This document shows positions 62,731 through 64,000 of a DNA stretch of 64,000 bases, piece after piece; positions within the stretch are counted from its first letter, which is position 1, and each line of letters starts with the position of its first letter. The stretch comes from Aurantimonas marianensis (GTDB lineage: Bacteria; Pseudomonadota; Alphaproteobacteria; Rhizobiales; Rhizobiaceae): contig NZ_JALHBS010000027.1 of assembly GCF_024195285.1 (NCBI RefSeq), positions 1 to 64,000 on the forward strand, in the 5' to 3' direction. The notes beneath the pieces were generated by a model. The model was not told the DNA's origin. It worked only from the letters and a program-made list of their open reading frames with translations, and did no database searches. Both the position numbers and the translations under genes were made by a program.

Positions 62731-64000
62731 CTAATACTCGAAGATTCGGCGGAATATCCCCGGCGCGATCGCCGAAATCGGATTGACGGTCAAAGTTGGA
62801 TCGCCGAAGGCGCCGGCCAGCCGATAGGTGATACCGATCAGCGCACCCTCGGCACCGTTGCCCAGAATGCCGCCGACAAACGGCAGTGCCCCGAACAATC
62901 GATTGATCGCATAGGCCGGCATGAATGAGCCGGATATGTCGATCTGTTCGCGGGAATCATAGAGGGTGCCTTCGAAGCTCGAGCCGAAGATCGGTCCGCG
63001 CACAATTCCCTCCCGCGCCGACAATTGGCGACCGTTCCAGGCAAGTCCGACGGACGCGGAATCGAAATAGGCCCGCGATACTTCGAGGTCGCGGCCGACC
63101 GCACCAGCTAGGCTCTGGCTCCCGGCGCGCGTCGTCCCCACCAGGTTTGCCAATCGCGGCTCGTCCACCAAGGTAAAATCTTGCAGCTTCAAGGCGCCGC
63201 TGAACCCGCCAGACGCCATTCCCGAGAGCTGCAATCGCGCGGTGCCGCCCTGCATGCGCCTATAAAGCCCGCCGAATCGGAGCAGTGATCCGGCGTCGTC
63301 GGTGGCAAGACCGATCGTCCGATCCGCCCCCTGTGGTCGGAAGTCGAGTTTGATCGGATGGCCGGCTGGCGTGTCGGCTGAAAAAGAAACCGATCCCCCG
63401 GATTTGTACCGAATGGTCGCATTCCGGAACTCCTCGCCATCGAAACCCAACAATCGGTCGAGCGCGATCGTAGCGTTAATGGCTTCGCGGTTGCTCGGCT
63501 GATCTGGATTTGCCGCGAGGGTTTCCCGCCGGAGCCGGTCGAGCATCGACCGCGCGTCCAGGCTGCGCCCGGCTATATCGAGCACATACCCCTCGTCGCC
63601 GCGTATGAACTGCCCGGAGATATCGTCGCCCCGATTGAGAGCCGCACTATCCAGCGTCACGCTTTTGAGGCCGTCGCCGTCCACTTCGATGCTGCCTTTG
63701 GCCGAAAACCCCTCCCCCGACAATTCGACATTGCGCATCGAGATCTGCTCGCCCGAGACGCTCAGATCGAAGGCTAGCGTTGCAGGGACACCCGGACCTT
63801 TGGTCCAACCGACCACTGGCATGTCAAGTCGCGCCGTCCCCAAATCGAGTCGGGCGCGGAATCCGTCCTCGACCCGCGTCAAACGCGCCGACAGCGGGCC
63901 ATCGACGAACTCGCCGAGCATCGGCAACACCGCGCGGACCTCGTCGTCGCTCAATCGCGCGGTCACGTCGAGCGTCGCCTCGCCGATCGGATTCGGCCCG
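62731..64000 (-). CDS. AsmA-like/DUF3971 domain protein, C-terminal part (runs off the window)
   Basis: At least 423 residues of a larger protein; the frame stays open to the window end and the start is not included. The visible part is beta-rich with repeated short strands, and the end (GSFMPAYAINRLFGALPFVGGILGNGAEGALIGITYRLAGAFGDPTLTVNPISAIAPGIFRRIF) is the conserved C-terminus of the YhdP/AsmA-like family, ending in the FRxxF motif. Such proteins bridge the inner and outer membranes and are linked to phospholipid transport. Convergent with tyrS, 20 bp apart. Confidence 0.88.
   Translation of the reverse strand, partial: GPNPIGEATLDVTARLSDDEVRAVLPMLGEFVDGPLSARLTRVEDGFRARLDLGTARLDMPVVGWTKGPGVPATLAFDLSVSGEQISMRNVELSGEGFSAKGSIEVDGDGLKSVTLDSAALNRGDDISGQFIRGDEGYVLDIAGRSLDARSMLDRLRRETLAANPDQPSNREAINATIALDRLLGFDGEEFRNATIRYKSGGSVSFSADTPAGHPIKLDFRPQGADRTIGLATDDAGSLLRFGGLYRRMQGGTARLQLSGMASGGFSGALKLQDFTLVDEPRLANLVGTTRAGSQSLAGAVGRDLEVSRAYFDSASVGLAWNGRQLSAREGIVRGPIFGSSFEGTLYDSREQIDISGSFMPAYAINRLFGALPFVGGILGNGAEGALIGITYRLAGAFGDPTLTVNPISAIAPGIFRRIFEY

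Overview
The window is GC-rich and gene-dense and looks like an alphaproteobacterial chromosome, most likely Hyphomicrobiales (Rhizobiales). The reasons are the suf operon layout with a small extra gene between sufB and sufC and an Irr-type (ICE) box upstream, a two-domain cold-shock protein, an NDUFS4-like complex I accessory subunit, CsgH in the curli cluster, and the general gene content. No 16S rRNA gene is present, so genus and species cannot be given.

Region 1 (1-23.7 kb) is a catabolic and transport cluster. Its left edge is cut by an IS21-like end that truncates a haloacid-dehalogenase-like gene. It holds four MmgE/PrpD paralogues, two isocitrate/isopropylmalate (tartrate) dehydrogenase-like genes, one PdxA-like dehydrogenase, two SDRs that both lack the canonical catalytic Tyr, two complete TctCBA tricarboxylate-type transporters, two AbrB-type membrane proteins, a haloacetate-dehalogenase-like hydrolase, a four-module rhodanese and one GntR/FCD regulator. 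A palindromic motif near ATTGTCGACAAT lies upstream of the regulator gene and occurs twice in each of the three divergent promoter regions. The cluster is therefore probably one regulon, for uptake and breakdown of one or more unidentified polycarboxylic or hydroxy acids.

Region 2 (23,744-36,078) is a roughly 12.3-kb integrated element bounded by a 20-bp direct repeat containing the 3' end of tRNA-Glu(TTC). A tyrosine recombinase lies next to the tRNA. The cargo is a curli-type functional amyloid cluster: csgF, csgG, four secreted curlin-repeat proteins of very different size, csgH, and an Inh/SH3 secreted protein. An IS630-type element sits at the 3' edge of the last cargo gene. No csgE, csgD or csgC is visible.

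Region 3 (36-64 kb) is mostly core chromosome: tRNA genes (Glu, Pro, Arg, two Ser), a DUF882/M15 lipoprotein, glyoxalase I, cold-shock protein, DUF192, NDUFS4, then rlpA - D,D-carboxypeptidase - tmk - holB - metG - tatD - MBL hydrolase - mazG on the plus strand. The minus-strand suf operon follows (desulfurase, sufB, small gene, sufC, sufD, sufS, DUF59, VOC, sufA), ending in a decayed tfoX-like gene. The window closes with a small hydrolase, a PRC-barrel protein, anmK, tyrS and a truncated AsmA-like protein. Two pseudogenes (a molybdopterin oxidoreductase remnant and tfoX) show local decay.
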